This document shows positions 6,210 through 6,723 of a stretch of DNA of 6,723 bases, piece after piece. The translations under genes and the position numbers were made by a program. Origin of the DNA: Acidobacteriaceae bacterium (GTDB lineage: Bacteria; Acidobacteriota; Terriglobia; Terriglobales; Acidobacteriaceae). The notes under the pieces are model-generated. The model was not told the origin of the DNA and searched no databases. It worked only from the letters and a program-made list of their open reading frames with translations. The stretch is from NCBI GenBank assembly GCA_003152795.1, contig PMBA01000341.1, forward strand, positions 177 through 6,899, written 5' to 3'. The stretch's first letter is position 1. Each line of letters starts with the position of its first letter.

Positions 6210-6723
6210 ATGCGCACACGCTTTATCGGCATCGTTGCTGGACTCCTGATCCTTTGCTTGAGCACAGCCTTCGCGTCTCCGACAGCGGTATCGTTTTTGG
6301 CATCGGAGACTTACAGTGCGGGCATGGAACCCTTCTCGGTCGCGGTGGGAGACTTCAACGGCGATGGGCGCCAGGATCTGGCAGTGGCGCATTTCGGCAG
6401 CGCCAACGTGGCAGTGCTGCTGGGCAACGGCGCCGGTGGCTTTGCCGCCAAGACCGACTTCGCCACCGGCTCAGGCCCGCACTGCGTGGCCGTGGGCGAT
6501 TTCAACGGCGACGGCAGGCTCGACCTGGCGACGGCGAACTTCAACGCTAACACGGTCAGCGTGCTGCTCGGCAACGGCGCCGGCGGCTTTGCCGCCAAGG
6601 CCGACTTGCTCACCGGCACCTTGCCGTCCTCTGTGGCCGTGGGCGACCTCAACGGCGACGGCAGGCTCGATCTGGCGACGGCGAACTTCAACGCCAGCAC
6701 GGTCAGCGTGCTGCTGGGCAACG
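6210..6723 (+). CDS. Secreted FG-GAP/VCBS repeat protein, N-terminal part, cut by window edge
   Basis: The frame is open to the right edge, giving 171 codons of a longer gene. ATG 6210 yields a Sec signal peptide: basic MRTR, hydrophobic core to about residue 18, and a likely signal peptidase I cut after AFA (20-22). The Cys at 16 follows Leu, so it is not a lipobox. Then three repeats begin at Val44, Val93 and Val142, each with an Asp-Phe/Leu-Asn-Gly-Asp-Gly-x-x-Asp-Leu loop (Asp48, Asp97, Asp146), the Ca2+-binding signature of FG-GAP/VCBS propeller blades. Family members are exported or surface-exposed; many are multi-blade propellers and some carry further adhesion or sorting domains, not visible here. 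An in-frame ATG at 6111 would add 33 hydrophilic residues before the signal sequence, which makes it less likely. Specific role unknown. The 736-base gap argues against cotranscription with the kinases. Confidence 0.9.
   Translation, partial: MRTRFIGIVAGLLILCLSTAFASPTAVSFLASETYSAGMEPFSVAVGDFNGDGRQDLAVAHFGSANVAVLLGNGAGGFAAKTDFATGSGPHCVAVGDFNGDGRLDLATANFNANTVSVLLGNGAGGFAAKADLLTGTLPSSVAVGDLNGDGRLDLATANFNASTVSVLLGN
6339..6723 (+). repeat. 147-bp tandem coding repeats (FG-GAP blades)
   Basis: Units begin at 6339, 6486 and 6633, an exact 147-base (49-codon) period; the third is cut by the window. In the 91 bases that can be compared, units 2 and 3 differ at only six positions, several of them synonymous, while unit 1 is more diverged. 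This points to recent unit duplication or gene conversion within the array. Copy number is likely to vary and short-read assembly may collapse it. Confidence 0.9.

Noticed and set aside
6210..6280. Possible lipoprotein signal for the FG-GAP protein (Cys16)
   Set aside because: The residue before Cys is Leu, not Gly, Ala or Ser, and a good signal peptidase I site follows at AFA.
6254..6550. 98-codon + strand frame, Arg/Gly-rich
   Set aside because: Out-of-frame reading of the FG-GAP repeats; the real frame starts at 6210 and shows a signal peptide and calcium loops.
6311..6721. Repetitive minus-strand frame of 136 codons
   Set aside because: Its repeats merely mirror the 147-base repeats of the + strand gene.

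Overview
The window looks like a chromosomal piece from a GC-rich soil-type bacterium, most likely Acidobacteriota. The evidence is two consecutive PknB-type serine/threonine kinases, each joined through one membrane helix to a long PD40/TolB-like beta-propeller, followed by a secreted FG-GAP/VCBS repeat protein. Both architectures are greatly expanded in that phylum. The assignment rests on gene types only; no rRNA or other marker is present.

Layout: (1) 1-2634, a kinase-propeller gene whose true start lies just left of the window. (2) 2635-2800, a short gap with an imperfect stem-loop after gene 1 and a consensus TATAAT box ten bases before gene 2. (3) 2801-5473, a complete second kinase-propeller gene starting at GTG, probably on a nearly leaderless transcript. 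(4) 5474-6209, about 736 bases without a convincing gene but rich in inverted repeats: a GC-rich hairpin, a 59-base near-palindrome, a 14-base dyad and a set of mutually exclusive stems. (5) 6210 to the right edge, the start of a secreted FG-GAP repeat protein with an exact 147-base repeat period, still open at the window end.

All three genes are on the + strand. The kinases keep the catalytic residues I could check and have the same layout (cytoplasmic kinase, one membrane helix, about 12 PD40-like motifs outside), so they are probably paralogous sensor kinases. The promoter before gene 2 suggests they are not strictly one operon. Nothing in the sequence shows that the FG-GAP protein is their ligand or substrate. 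I see no RNA gene, CRISPR array, transposase or defence system. The least explained material is the structured non-coding DNA between genes 2 and 3.
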